A stretch of DNA of 60,664 nt from NCBI GenBank assembly GCA_002343445.1, contig DDSP01000069.1:7041-67704 (forward strand), read 5' to 3'. Positions within the stretch are counted from its first letter, which is position 1; the number at the start of each line of letters is the position of its first letter. Shown in pieces: positions 50,460 to 58,163 of this stretch. Position numbers and translations under genes: made by a program. The notes beneath the pieces were generated by a model. The model had not been told where the DNA came from, made no database searches, and worked only from the letters and a program-made list of their open reading frames with translations. This stretch comes from Chthonomonas sp. UBA2387. GTDB taxonomy: Bacteria > Armatimonadota > Fimbriimonadia > Fimbriimonadales > Fimbriimonadaceae.

Positions 50460-50523
50460 GCCGAATCGTCCCCTGCAAAGTGAACGCCAGATGAACAATT
50501 CCGCTGACCGAGCCCGCGAGTCG

Positions 50524-50529
50524 TATACT
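50524..50529 (+). promoter_or_regulatory. -10 box of the Xaa-Pro peptidase gene (leaderless type)
   Basis: CGTATACT contains TATACT ending 7 nt before the ATG at 50537, with TGAGTCC between and no Shine-Dalgarno sequence. Confidence 0.6.
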
Positions 50530-50536
50530 TGAGTCC

Positions 50537-51640
50537 ATGCGCGATCACCATCGGCGGCGCATCGCCGCGCTCGCCCAAGAACTCGACGCCCAGGGAGTGG
50601 ATGCCTTTATCGCCACCTCCCCGGTGGCCATGGGCTACCTCAACGGCTTCTTCGAAGACGGGCACGAGCGGTTCCTGATTCTCGCTGTCAGCAAGACCGG
50701 CGCGACCCGCATGATCTGCCCTGCGCTCAGCGCCGTCCAAGCCGAACGCGCCGGAGTCGAGGACATCCGCCCGTGGAAGGACGGCGAAGACCCGATGGCG
50801 CACTTCCGCGCCCTGAGCCAAGACTGGGGATTCCGCACCTCGATCCTGGCTGTGGACGACGACATGCACGCCCACACGCTGCTCGCCATGCAAGGCGTGC
50901 TCACCGCAGCGCTGTTCAAGCTCGGCGGGCCGATTCTGGCCAACTTGATGCGCAACAAAGACGCCGACGAACTCGCCCTGATGCGCCGCGCCGCCAAGAT
51001 TGCCGACGACAGCTTCGAACCCGCCCTGCAAGCACTCCGGGCCGGGGCGACCGAGATGCAGGTCGAAGCCGCCCTACGCGCCGAAATGCAGGCCCGAGGC
51101 GGCCGCCCCACCTTCGCCATCGTCGCCACGGGCGCCTTCGCAGCCGAACCCCATCACAAGTCCGACAACGTCCCGATCCGCGAAGGCGACGTCGTGATCA
51201 TGGACTTCGGTTGCGACGTCGAGGGCTACCAAAGCGACATCACGCGCACCGTGGCCTGCGGCAAGGCATCGGAAGAAGCCCACAACGTGTACGACATCGT
51301 CCTTCGGGCCCACCATGCGGGCCGAAACAAGGCTGCGCCGGGCGTCGCCTGTGGCGAAGTGGATGCGGCCGCGCGCCAGGTGATCGAAGACGCCGGGTAC
51401 GGGGATTACTTCATCCACCGCACGGGGCACGGCATCGGCATGAAGGGCCACGAGGAGCCGTACATCATCGGCGGCAGCCAGGTCCTGCTCGAGCCGGGCC
51501 ACTGCTTCAGCGTGGAGCCCGGCATCTATCTCCCAGGCAAGTTCGGCGTCCGGATCGAGAACATCGTGAACATTTCGGAAACGGGCTGCGAGAGCCAGAA
51601 CGCCGAACCCGCGGATCGCCTCATCGAAGTCGGACCATGA
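50537..51640 (+). CDS. M24 family Xaa-Pro aminopeptidase/dipeptidase
   Basis: This 367-residue protein has the creatinase-like N-terminal domain (HRRRIAALAQELDAQGVDAFI) and a pita-bread M24 domain with the five metal ligands in order: VIMDFGCDVEGYQSDITRTV (two Asp), HRTGHGIGMKGHEEPYI (His), FSVEPGIYLPGKFGVRIENIV (two Glu). It cleaves X-Pro bonds in the cytoplasm. A TATACT box 7 nt before the ATG predicts a leaderless message. Its stop overlaps the ATG of the next gene (ATGA), which in turn overlaps dapB. Confidence 0.92.
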   Translation: MRDHHRRRIAALAQELDAQGVDAFIATSPVAMGYLNGFFEDGHERFLILAVSKTGATRMICPALSAVQAERAGVEDIRPWKDGEDPMAHFRALSQDWGFRTSILAVDDDMHAHTLLAMQGVLTAALFKLGGPILANLMRNKDADELALMRRAAKIADDSFEPALQALRAGATEMQVEAALRAEMQARGGRPTFAIVATGAFAAEPHHKSDNVPIREGDVVIMDFGCDVEGYQSDITRTVACGKASEEAHNVYDIVLRAHHAGRNKAAPGVACGEVDAAARQVIEDAGYGDYFIHRTGHGIGMKGHEEPYIIGGSQVLLEPGHCFSVEPGIYLPGKFGVRIENIVNISETGCESQNAEPADRLIEVGP

Positions 51641-52284
51641 AACGCCTCGCGTGCATCGGACTGTGGTGTCTGGCCGCCTTGGGCTTGGCTCAAGTCGAAA
51701 TGCGCGTGCTGTCAGAAGGCAAGCCGGTCGGCACGGCCACGATCGGCCATCGCATTACCGAAGACGGCGGCAAGCAAGTGACGCTCCGCATGGAGTTGGA
51801 CAACGGGAGCCGCAAGGTCGTCGTGCGGCAAGTCTCGACCTACGACAAGACCGGCCGCCCCAAAACCAAGTTCCAGGAAGTCGTCGCAACGCCGAACCGT
51901 TCTCGGACCTCGGTGATGGCCACCATCACGGCCACCGGGGCCAGCGCCGTCCTCGATCAGAACGGCTCGAACGAATCAAAGGACGTCGAAGCGCCCAAGG
52001 ACGCCCCACTGGAGGACCCTTCCGAGTTCTGGTTCCTGCGCGACCAACCCCGACCCGGCACCTCGTTCAAGAAGTACCGGTTCGATCTGAACACTCTGGA
52101 GTGGAAGATCGGCGAGACGAAGTACGTCGGGCTGAAGGAGATCAAAGTCGGTGGACAAACGTACCGAGCGCACCAGATCGTCACCGACGACGCGACCACC
52201 TACGTCGACGCGAAGGGCCTGCCGCTCCTCGTCGAGACCAAGACCTACCGGCTGGAGCGCAAGCCGGCACCAACCAAGTCATGA
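51637..52284 (+). CDS. Secreted protein of unknown function
   Basis: This 215-residue protein has a signal peptide (RLACIGLWCLAALGLAQ) and a beta-rich body: VEMRVLSEGKPVGTATIGHRI, KQVTLRMELDNGSRKVVVRQ and TYVDAKGLPLLVETKTYRLE. This repeated strand pattern resembles exported DUF4412/DUF6263-like proteins, but I cannot name a family. It overlaps both neighbours by 4 nt (ATGA each), so it is translated as part of a peptidase-dapB operon. Confidence 0.7.
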   Translation: MKRLACIGLWCLAALGLAQVEMRVLSEGKPVGTATIGHRITEDGGKQVTLRMELDNGSRKVVVRQVSTYDKTGRPKTKFQEVVATPNRSRTSVMATITATGASAVLDQNGSNESKDVEAPKDAPLEDPSEFWFLRDQPRPGTSFKKYRFDLNTLEWKIGETKYVGLKEIKVGGQTYRAHQIVTDDATTYVDAKGLPLLVETKTYRLERKPAPTKS

Positions 52285-53087
52285 GCAAGACCAAGATTCG
52301 CGTGGGATTGGCCGGCGCCGCCGGCCGCATGGGACAGACCATCGCCCAGGGCATTCACAAGCAGCCCGATATGGAGTTGGTGCTGGCCATTGACCGCGAA
52401 CACAGCGGCCAAAGCCTGCTCGACCTGATCGGCAGCCACGTTCCAGACATCCCGATCCGGCCCAAGCTCGGGGAGGCGTTGGACGAGGTGCCCTGCGACG
52501 TGCTCGTGGATTTCACGCATCCCTCCGCAGCGCCGCAGCATGCGGTTTCGGCCCTGAGGCGCGGCGTCGCCCCCATCATCGGGACAAGCGGGTTGCTCTC
52601 GGACGACCTCAAGGAGATCCGCGCCCTGAGCGAAGAGGTGGGCGTACCCGCCATGGTCGTGCCCAACTTCGCGATCGGCGCCGTGCTCATGATGCGGTTC
52701 GCCGAAATGGCGGCGCGCTATCTTCCCGATTGCGAGATCGTCGAGATGCACCACGACGGCAAAGCCGATTCCCCCTCCGGTACCGCCCTCCGCACCGCCG
52801 ACATGGTGGCGAACGCCCGCCGACGCCGACCCACCGAGAACTACGCGCAGCTGATCAAGGTCGAAGGCGCGCGGGGTGCACTGCACCAAGACGTTCAGAT
52901 TCACAGCGTCCGCCTCAAGGGCATGCTCGCCCACCAGATCGTGATGTTCGGCGGCGAAGGCGAAACCCTCACCATCCGACACGACTCCCTGAGCCGGAGT
53001 TCGTTCGTCGAGGGCGTGAACGCCGCCATTCGCGCCGTGCTGCAGACGAAGGGACTGACGGTCGGCTTGGAACAGGTCTTGGACTAG
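52281..53087 (+). CDS. dapB: 4-hydroxy-tetrahydrodipicolinate reductase
   Basis: This 268-residue protein has the DapB nucleotide-binding start RVGLAGAAGRMGQTIAQGI, VLVDFTHPSAAPQHAVSAL, GTSGLLSDDLKEI, VVPNFAIGAVLMMRFAE, the catalytic segment CEIVEMHHDGKADSPSGTALRT (two His and Lys) and HQIVMFGGEGETLTIRHDSLSRSSF. It makes tetrahydrodipicolinate for lysine and meso-diaminopimelate (peptidoglycan). The ATG overlaps the upstream gene's stop. Its TAG interlocks with the stop of the UvrA-like gene over CTAG at 53084-53087. Confidence 0.94.
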   Translation: MSKTKIRVGLAGAAGRMGQTIAQGIHKQPDMELVLAIDREHSGQSLLDLIGSHVPDIPIRPKLGEALDEVPCDVLVDFTHPSAAPQHAVSALRRGVAPIIGTSGLLSDDLKEIRALSEEVGVPAMVVPNFAIGAVLMMRFAEMAARYLPDCEIVEMHHDGKADSPSGTALRTADMVANARRRRPTENYAQLIKVEGARGALHQDVQIHSVRLKGMLAHQIVMFGGEGETLTIRHDSLSRSSFVEGVNAAIRAVLQTKGLTVGLEQVLD

Positions 53088-54952
53088 AGCGAAACCGGGC
53101 AAGGGGTCTTCGGCTGCCGCCTTTGGGCAGGCACGGGAATCGCGTCCAGCCCGTTGAGGTACCTCGCGGTGCCCACATTGCTCTTCAGAAACTCGTCGAG
53201 CGGCCCTTGGTTGACGATCCGACCGCCATGCTCCCCGGCCCCAGGGCCAAGGTCGATCAACCAGTCGGCGGCCATCATCGTCTCCTCGTCGTGTTCGACG
53301 ACGATCACCGTGTTGCCAAGGTCGCGGAGCCGGACGAGCGTCTCGATGAGCTTGCGGTTGTCGCGTTGGTGCAGCCCGATCGAAGGCTCGTCGAGGACGT
53401 AGAGGCAACCCATCAATCCGCTGCCGATTTGCGTCGCCAGCCGGATGCGTTGCGCCTCGCCGCCCGCCAACGTGCGCGCGGTCCGGTCGAGTGTCAGGTA
53501 GGTCAGCCCCACGTCGGCCAAGAACCGAAGCCGCTCCACGATCTCCTTGACCGCTCGTTCGCCAATGGCGAGCTTGCGAGCGTCCAACTGGCGGCCTAGC
53601 TCGGTGAAAAACTGAAGCGCCTCGTCCACCGCAAGCACCGTGATGTCGCTGATGGATCTGCCGCCCAGCTTGACGCCAAGAGCCTCTGGCTTGAGTCGCT
53701 TGCCGCCGCACGTTGGGCACGGCTTGGTGCTCATGTACTGCTCAAGGTCCTTCTTCACCCACTCGCTCTGGGTGGAGTCGTAACGCTTGCGCAGCGCGGA
53801 GAGGACGCCATCCCACTGGGTCTGGAACGTTCGCTCGCTCCGCGCGTACCGGACCTTGACGGTCACAGGGTCTTTGAGCCCGTGCCAAACGGCCTTGAGC
53901 CCTTCGGCCGGAATCTCGGCGACCGGCAGACTCGCGTCGAACCCGCAGGCGCGGCCCACGGCATCGAGCACCTCGGGCCACCACTCCTTGACGTCGCCCG
54001 ACTTGTAGACGAATGGCAGAATGGCACCACCCCGCAGAGGCTTGCGCGGGTCCGGACAGACGAGGTCCGGGTCGAACTCGGTCTTGGTGCCCAGTCCGGT
54101 GCAATCCGGGCACGCGCCAAACGGCGAGTTGAAGCTGAACAGGCGCGGCTCCAATTCGGGCATGCTGAAGTCGCAGACCGGGCAAGCCAAGTGCTCGCTG
54201 TACAGTTGGTCGACCGCTTCACTGTCCTCAGGACGCTGGACGTTCAGGGTGACAAGTCCTTTGCCCATCTTGAGCGCAGTCTCGACGGAGTCGGCGGCGC
54301 GCCGTTCGACGCCTTCGCGCATCACCAAGCGATCCACCACCACCTCGATCGTGTGCGCCTTGTAGCGGTCCATCGGAATGTCGTCGGTGACCTCGTACAT
54401 CACGCCATCCACGCGGACGCGCACAAAGCCGGCCTTGTTGACCTCCTGCAGCACCTGCTTGTACTCGCCCTTGCGGCCCTGCACCACCGGAGCGAGCACC
54501 TGGAGCTTCGTCCCCTCGGGCAACGCCTTGACCACGTCGAGCACTTGGTCGATAGACTGCCGCTCGATGGGCGTGCCGTCGTTGGGGCAGTGTGGCGTGC
54601 CCACCCGGGCGAAGATGAGCCGCAGATAGTCGTAGATCTCGGTGACCGTACCCACGGTCGAACGCGGGTTGCGGCTGGCGCTCTTCTGGTCGATGCTCAC
54701 GGCCGGCGAGAGGCCTTCGATGTGGTCCACGTCGGGCTTGTCCATCTGGCCGAGGAACTGGCGCGCATAGGCGCTGAGGGATTCGACGTACCGCCGCTGC
54801 CCCTCGGCGTAGATGGTGTCGAACGCCAGCGACGACTTACCGCTCCCCGAAAGTCCGGTGATGACGACCAGCCGGTCGCGGGGGATCTCGACGGTGATGT
54901 TCTTGAGGTTGTGCTCGCGAGCGCCAACGACGACGATTTTGTCCTGAGCCAT
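53084..54952 (-). CDS. Half-length UvrA-like excinuclease ATPase (first ABC module only)
   Basis: A 622-residue protein that matches the first half of UvrA in order: P-loop GLSGSGKSS (33-41), Q-loop and UvrB-binding region (SLSAYARQFLGQMDKPDVD, then the 130-250 insertion), first zinc module (ACPVCDF and ACPDCTG, about 255-285), CPTCGGKRL (about 410), ABC signature LAGGEAQRIRL (about 495), Walker B YVLDEPSIGL and VVEHDEETM. It ends in the inter-module linker (IPVPAQRRQP then a short tail). Normal UvrA is about 940 residues; the second ABC module is absent. The ATG at 54952 follows TAGAAT by 10 nt. Either a decayed gene or a working half enzyme that dimerises is possible. Confidence 0.88.
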   Translation of the reverse strand: MAQDKIVVVGAREHNLKNITVEIPRDRLVVITGLSGSGKSSLAFDTIYAEGQRRYVESLSAYARQFLGQMDKPDVDHIEGLSPAVSIDQKSASRNPRSTVGTVTEIYDYLRLIFARVGTPHCPNDGTPIERQSIDQVLDVVKALPEGTKLQVLAPVVQGRKGEYKQVLQEVNKAGFVRVRVDGVMYEVTDDIPMDRYKAHTIEVVVDRLVMREGVERRAADSVETALKMGKGLVTLNVQRPEDSEAVDQLYSEHLACPVCDFSMPELEPRLFSFNSPFGACPDCTGLGTKTEFDPDLVCPDPRKPLRGGAILPFVYKSGDVKEWWPEVLDAVGRACGFDASLPVAEIPAEGLKAVWHGLKDPVTVKVRYARSERTFQTQWDGVLSALRKRYDSTQSEWVKKDLEQYMSTKPCPTCGGKRLKPEALGVKLGGRSISDITVLAVDEALQFFTELGRQLDARKLAIGERAVKEIVERLRFLADVGLTYLTLDRTARTLAGGEAQRIRLATQIGSGLMGCLYVLDEPSIGLHQRDNRKLIETLVRLRDLGNTVIVVEHDEETMMAADWLIDLGPGAGEHGGRIVNQGPLDEFLKSNVGTARYLNGLDAIPVPAQRRQPKTPCPVSL

Positions 54953-54962
54953 GAACTCGACC

Positions 54963-54968
54963 ATTCTA
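54963..54968 (-). promoter_or_regulatory. -10 box of the UvrA-like gene
   Basis: Minus-strand GCTAGAAT contains TAGAAT ending 10 nt before the ATG at 54952. An earlier ATG at 54964 overlaps the box and is therefore unlikely. Confidence 0.5.
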
Positions 54969-55013
54969 GCGCAAAAACCTAGAACTTGGTCTACCGTTTG
55001 TGGGTCATCCCGT

Positions 55014-55066
55014 GCCGCTCCCCTCCCTCGAAATGTTCATGTCTGAGGGAGGGGCCGGGCGAGCCC
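55014..55066. repeat. 53-nt palindromic repeat, copy 1
   Basis: A 53-nt unit whose core is a 10-bp perfect stem (CCCCTCCCTC at 55020-55029, GAGGGAGGGG at 55045-55054) with a 15-nt loop, flanked by GCCGCT and CCGGGCGAGCCC. A second copy, in the same orientation and with two mismatches, lies at 55490-55542. Confidence 0.85.
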
Positions 55067-55083
55067 TGACCTGAGCGTTCGCA

Positions 55084-55164
55084 CTAGAACGAAAGCAGAA
55101 TGCGCGCCGTCGCGCGGAACATGTCGAACAAGGCTGCGGCAGTCTCAGGCCGCGAAGAGCACAT
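55084..55164 (-). pseudogene. HEPN-domain gene remnant (26 codons)
   Basis: An ATG at 55164, overlapping the end of the MNT gene by 20 nt in another frame, opens MCSSRPETAAALFDMFRAT followed by ARILLSF and a TAG at 55084-55086. This looks like the first helix of a HEPN (DUF86-like) partner, which usually directly follows an MNT gene and is about 110-140 residues. The 17 nt after the stop lead into repeat copy 1, so the rest of the gene is gone. The HEPN call rests on position and on the helix pattern (LFDMxRAxxxIL), and is tentative. Confidence 0.5.
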
Positions 55165-55573
55165 TCGCCGATTTCTCGGCATGCGCTCGGAAGAACGGGT
55201 TTTGAGCCGCATTCCAGTCGACAATGTCGACACGACACCCAAGCAGCGCTTCTAGGTCAAGCAGCAAGCCCGTAACACGTTGAAACGCGTTCATGCCGAT
55301 GGGCGGGCCAAACTCGACCAGAAAATCAAGGTCGCTGATCGCGGGGTCCCACTCGTACCTCAGACCAGACCCAAAGAGCCGCAAACGCCTGACGGCGTAC
55401 TTGCGGCAAAGCGCCTCAAGGCCTTCGCGCTTCGAGTCAAGGAGCAGTTGTGCCCGAATACGCCCATTGTAACGCTTCGCGAAGGTCTCGCCGCTCCCCT
55501 CCCTCGGAATGTTCGTGTCTGAGGGAGGGGCCGGGCGAGCCCGAATGCACACCGATCGGTAACCATTTGCCAT
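55145..55573 (-). CDS. MNT-type minimal nucleotidyltransferase
   Basis: The C-terminal 110 residues are a minimal nucleotidyltransferase: helix REGLEALCRKYAVRRLRLFGSG with the GS motif, then YEWDPAISDLDFLVEF with the D-x-D metal site, and CRVDIVDWNA with a third Asp. MNT proteins usually act as antitoxins for HEPN toxins by adding nucleotides to the toxin. The given start (ATG 55573) makes the frame read through the 53-nt repeat, whose translation (RARPAPPSDTNI) is not conserved, so the true start is probably downstream of 55490. A TTACAAT box lies near 55470 but no standard start codon follows, so the gene may be damaged at its 5' end. Confidence 0.7.
   Translation of the reverse strand: MANGYRSVCIRARPAPPSDTNIPREGSGETFAKRYNGRIRAQLLLDSKREGLEALCRKYAVRRLRLFGSGLRYEWDPAISDLDFLVEFGPPIGMNAFQRVTGLLLDLEALLGCRVDIVDWNAAQNPFFRAHAEKSANVLFAA
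55490..55542. repeat. 53-nt palindromic repeat, copy 2
   Basis: This differs from copy 1 at two A-to-G positions in the loop region, has the same orientation and starts 476 nt away. Together the copies bracket the MNT/HEPN remnant. Confidence 0.85.
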
Positions 55574-55598
55574 AGAACCGACGTCTCAGTCAAAGGAC

Positions 55599-55844
55599 AT
55601 GGACGAAAAGTTCCCGAACGCGCACGAATCGGCGATCAACAACCTGGCCTCTGCGGCCAGGACCCGAAGAAAAGCCCTCGGACTCTCCCAGACGGAGGTC
55701 GGATTGCTGGCAGGATGCGGCAAGCGCTTCGTCGTCGAGTTCGAGCGCAGCAAGCCCACCGTCCGGCTGGAGAAGGTGGTCGCCGTCCTCGAAGTGCTCG
55801 GTCTGGCGCTCACCGTGCAGCCTCGCGAGGCCAATCCCTCGTGA
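55599..55844 (+). CDS. hipB: HipB-like XRE-family antitoxin
   Basis: This 81-residue protein has a helix-turn-helix of the XRE type: ASAARTRRKALGLSQTEVGLLAGCGKRFVVEFERSKPTVRLEKVV-like pattern (helices about 17-65), then VLEVLGLALTVQ. HipB represses its own operon and inhibits HipA. The GTG of hipA overlaps its stop as GTGA, the canonical hipBA coupling. I could not identify an operator by eye in the 56 nt between repeat copy 2 and the start. Confidence 0.88.
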   Translation: MDEKFPNAHESAINNLASAARTRRKALGLSQTEVGLLAGCGKRFVVEFERSKPTVRLEKVVAVLEVLGLALTVQPREANPS

Positions 55845-57055
55845 GCACGTTGCCGTCTTCGCTTCGCGTGATGCGGGGCCGCACGCAGATCGCCACGCTC
55901 GATTGGACTGCCATCGGCACCGCTTACCAATACTCGAAGTCCTTCCTGGCCAAGCAGCCCGGCCCGAGAGACGGTCTCGGATTCGCTCACCCGCCGCACC
56001 CGGATCGGATGGAGCACGGTCCCATCCACCCCTACTTCGCCAACCTGCTGCCCGAGGGGCCCCGCCAACAACGTGTCGCCGAAGCGCTTGGGCTCCGCCC
56101 CGACGACGCGTTCGGCTGGCTCGCGGCGATGGAAGGTTCGTCAACAGGCGACGTTTGGGCGCTGGCCGAGAACGCCTCGCCCGCCAAGGAAACCAAGCTC
56201 GAACTCCCCGATCGCTTCCTCTTCCACAACTTGAGGGAGCAAATCCGGCAAGCCAAAGAGCATGCGACCCAGAGCATCGCCGGAGTCCACGCGAAGCTGA
56301 CAAACCTGCGGATCGCCACCGATCCCCACACGGCCAGCAAGGTTCCGTATGGCTTCGCAGGCACCGCAGCGATCCTCAAGTTCGGGTCGCCCGAGACCCC
56401 CCACCTCGCAGAAAACGAGGCGTTCTTCATGGACCTCGCCAAGCGAGCGGGGTTCAAGACGGCCAAGAACTGCGTCCTGCGCGATGCATCGGGCGAATCG
56501 GCCCTCCTGGTCATCCGCTTCGACCGTGGGCCGCGCGGCCTCCGCGTCCATCAAGAGGACGCATGTCAACTGCTCGGCCTTCACCCGTATGACCGGTACA
56601 ACGTCAGCCTGCGCGAGGTGGTCGCGGCGTTCCAAAGGGTCTGCGCCTCGCCCATGGCCGCTGCCTTGGAGGTCATCGCCCAAGCGGCGTTCGCGTATCT
56701 CGTTGGAAACACCGATCTTCACGCCAAGAACTTCAGCGTGCTGCTGTCGCCCAAAACGGGCCTCGTCGAGCCTTCGCCCGTGTACGACGTCGTCTCGACG
56801 CTGCTCTACTCACCGCACGAGGCACGCATGGCGCTCGCGATGGACGGGCGCGACACAAACTTGAATCGCGAGGACTTCCTCGCCTTTGCCGAGAGCTTCG
56901 GCGTCCGCCGGCCCGCATTGGAAGCACGATTGAACGCGATGACCGCCGTCATGCCCGGCTGCGTGGACCGCATCCTGGACCTGCCCTTCGACCCGCGTAC
57001 CCTCAAGCGTTGGCGCGACGAAGCACGCCTGCGCACCGAAGCGCTCTCCACCTAA
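55841..57055 (+). CDS. hipA: HipA-like serine/threonine kinase toxin
   Basis: This 404-residue protein has the HipA order: N-terminal couple-hipA domain (RVMRGRTQIATLDW, PIHPYFANLLPEGPRQQ), then the kinase core with SIAGVHAKLTNLRIA (HipA GxxxK motif), AILKFGSPE with ATP-binding Lys, ENEAFFMDLAKRAGF, VIRFDRGPRGLRVHQEDACQLLG, the catalytic YLVGNTDLHAKNFSVLL (Asp about 292, Asn) and PVYDVVST (metal Asp). HipA phosphorylates glutamyl-tRNA synthetase in E. coli and triggers persistence. All key residues look intact. It is the second gene of hipBA, and its TAA interlocks with the DUF481 gene's TAG over CTAA. Confidence 0.9.
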   Translation: MSTLPSSLRVMRGRTQIATLDWTAIGTAYQYSKSFLAKQPGPRDGLGFAHPPHPDRMEHGPIHPYFANLLPEGPRQQRVAEALGLRPDDAFGWLAAMEGSSTGDVWALAENASPAKETKLELPDRFLFHNLREQIRQAKEHATQSIAGVHAKLTNLRIATDPHTASKVPYGFAGTAAILKFGSPETPHLAENEAFFMDLAKRAGFKTAKNCVLRDASGESALLVIRFDRGPRGLRVHQEDACQLLGLHPYDRYNVSLREVVAAFQRVCASPMAAALEVIAQAAFAYLVGNTDLHAKNFSVLLSPKTGLVEPSPVYDVVSTLLYSPHEARMALAMDGRDTNLNREDFLAFAESFGVRRPALEARLNAMTAVMPGCVDRILDLPFDPRTLKRWRDEARLRTEALST

Positions 57056-58065
57056 AACCGGGTGCCCAACCCGACCACGTAGCGGTAGGCGAGGCGCGTC
57101 GCGTTTGCCGCAGGCGTCGAATCGTAATCCATCACCACACGGAAGTCCACGAACATGCCGTTCGCCATCTTGCTGCGCAAGGCCAGTTGGCTCGAAAGCA
57201 GGTAGTCGTCCATGTGGCTCAGGCTGGGATAGTAATCGGCCGAGTGGCGCAGCTCGATGCCCGATCCCAGATTCCTGAGGAAGCGGGTGGACAGTTGCCC
57301 AGTGATGCGGCTGTTCCCCCGCGAGCCGCCACCGTACGCTTCCGAGACGTAGTTGAAGCCCGTCTCCGCCGAGAACTCGTTCCCCGGACGCCGCACCCAG
57401 TAGTAGCCCATCCCGCCCCCGAGGATGGTGCGTTGCTTGAGCCCGTTCACCTGGTCGCCCTCCAACCGAAAACCGCCGAAACCGTAGTAGCGCCCCGTCA
57501 GCGACCGTTCGTACTGCCCGGACAGCCGCCACGTGTCCTGATGGGTCCGGTAGGGGCTCCCATCGGAACCGTTCTGCCGGCCGTAAAGGTACGAGCCCGT
57601 GAGCACCTTCCGCTCGATCGCGTTCTTGTAGGCCACCTCGGCGGCCACGTTGTAGACCACGGAGTTGCTCGCCGCATTGACCACGGTCAGACCGGCGCTG
57701 GTCGAGCCCTCCCACCGCGTCGTCGGCTTCGGGGGGTTGATCGCGACCACATCGCCCAAGGACAGCGAGACAAACGCGCCACCCTCGACAAACCCGACTC
57801 GGTCCCCGTCGGAGATCAGCCGCACGCTCAGAGACCGGTCCTTCAGCACCAAAGCAACCGTCTCGGTGGTCTCGACGCGCACGATCTTGCCCACCGGGAT
57901 CGCCACGGTGCCGACGCCCTCGATTTGAAAAGAGAGTTTCCCCGCCGCGAGGGTCAGCACCTTGCCCGTCAACCGGTCCCCGTTCTCGAGCCAAACCGTG
58001 TCGGCGACCCCAATAGCCGCGAGCAACATGAGCGCGGCGATTCCCGCGCATCTCCAACCTGCCAT
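57052..58065 (-). CDS. DUF481 family outer membrane beta-barrel protein
   Basis: This 337-residue protein has a signal peptide (RCAGIAALMLLAAIGVADT), an N-terminal small barrel (LENGDRLTGKVLTLAAGKLSFQ, VAIPVGKIVRVET) and a C-terminal DUF481 barrel with strong strand periodicity (VLTGSYLYGRQNGSD, WRLSGQYERSLTGRYYGFGGF, YVSEAYGGGSRGNSRITGQL, SADYYPSLSHMDDY) ending YRYVVGLGTRF, the terminal aromatic strand typical of outer-membrane barrels. It supports a diderm cell. Minus-strand TATCTT ends 6 nt before the ATG, making it leaderless. The tail overlaps hipA by 4 nt. Confidence 0.85.
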   Translation of the reverse strand: MAGWRCAGIAALMLLAAIGVADTVWLENGDRLTGKVLTLAAGKLSFQIEGVGTVAIPVGKIVRVETTETVALVLKDRSLSVRLISDGDRVGFVEGGAFVSLSLGDVVAINPPKPTTRWEGSTSAGLTVVNAASNSVVYNVAAEVAYKNAIERKVLTGSYLYGRQNGSDGSPYRTHQDTWRLSGQYERSLTGRYYGFGGFRLEGDQVNGLKQRTILGGGMGYYWVRRPGNEFSAETGFNYVSEAYGGGSRGNSRITGQLSTRFLRNLGSGIELRHSADYYPSLSHMDDYLLSSQLALRSKMANGMFVDFRVVMDYDSTPAANATRLAYRYVVGLGTRF

Positions 58066-58071
58066 CGGTTC

Positions 58072-58077
58072 AAGATA
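58072..58077 (-). promoter_or_regulatory. -10 box of the DUF481 gene (leaderless type)
   Basis: Minus-strand GGGTATCTT contains TATCTT ending 6 nt before the ATG at 58065; the spacer is GAACCG. Confidence 0.6.
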
Positions 58078-58163
58078 CCCGTGGCCCTCGATGGGAACCC
58101 CCGACGCCTGTGGGAACGTTCCACCCATTGCGCTCCGGTACAATCCCGGGCGAGCCGCACGCC

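Noticed and set aside
55014..55542. CRISPR-like array
   Set aside because: Only two repeat copies, 476 nt apart, with a gene between them and no spacers.
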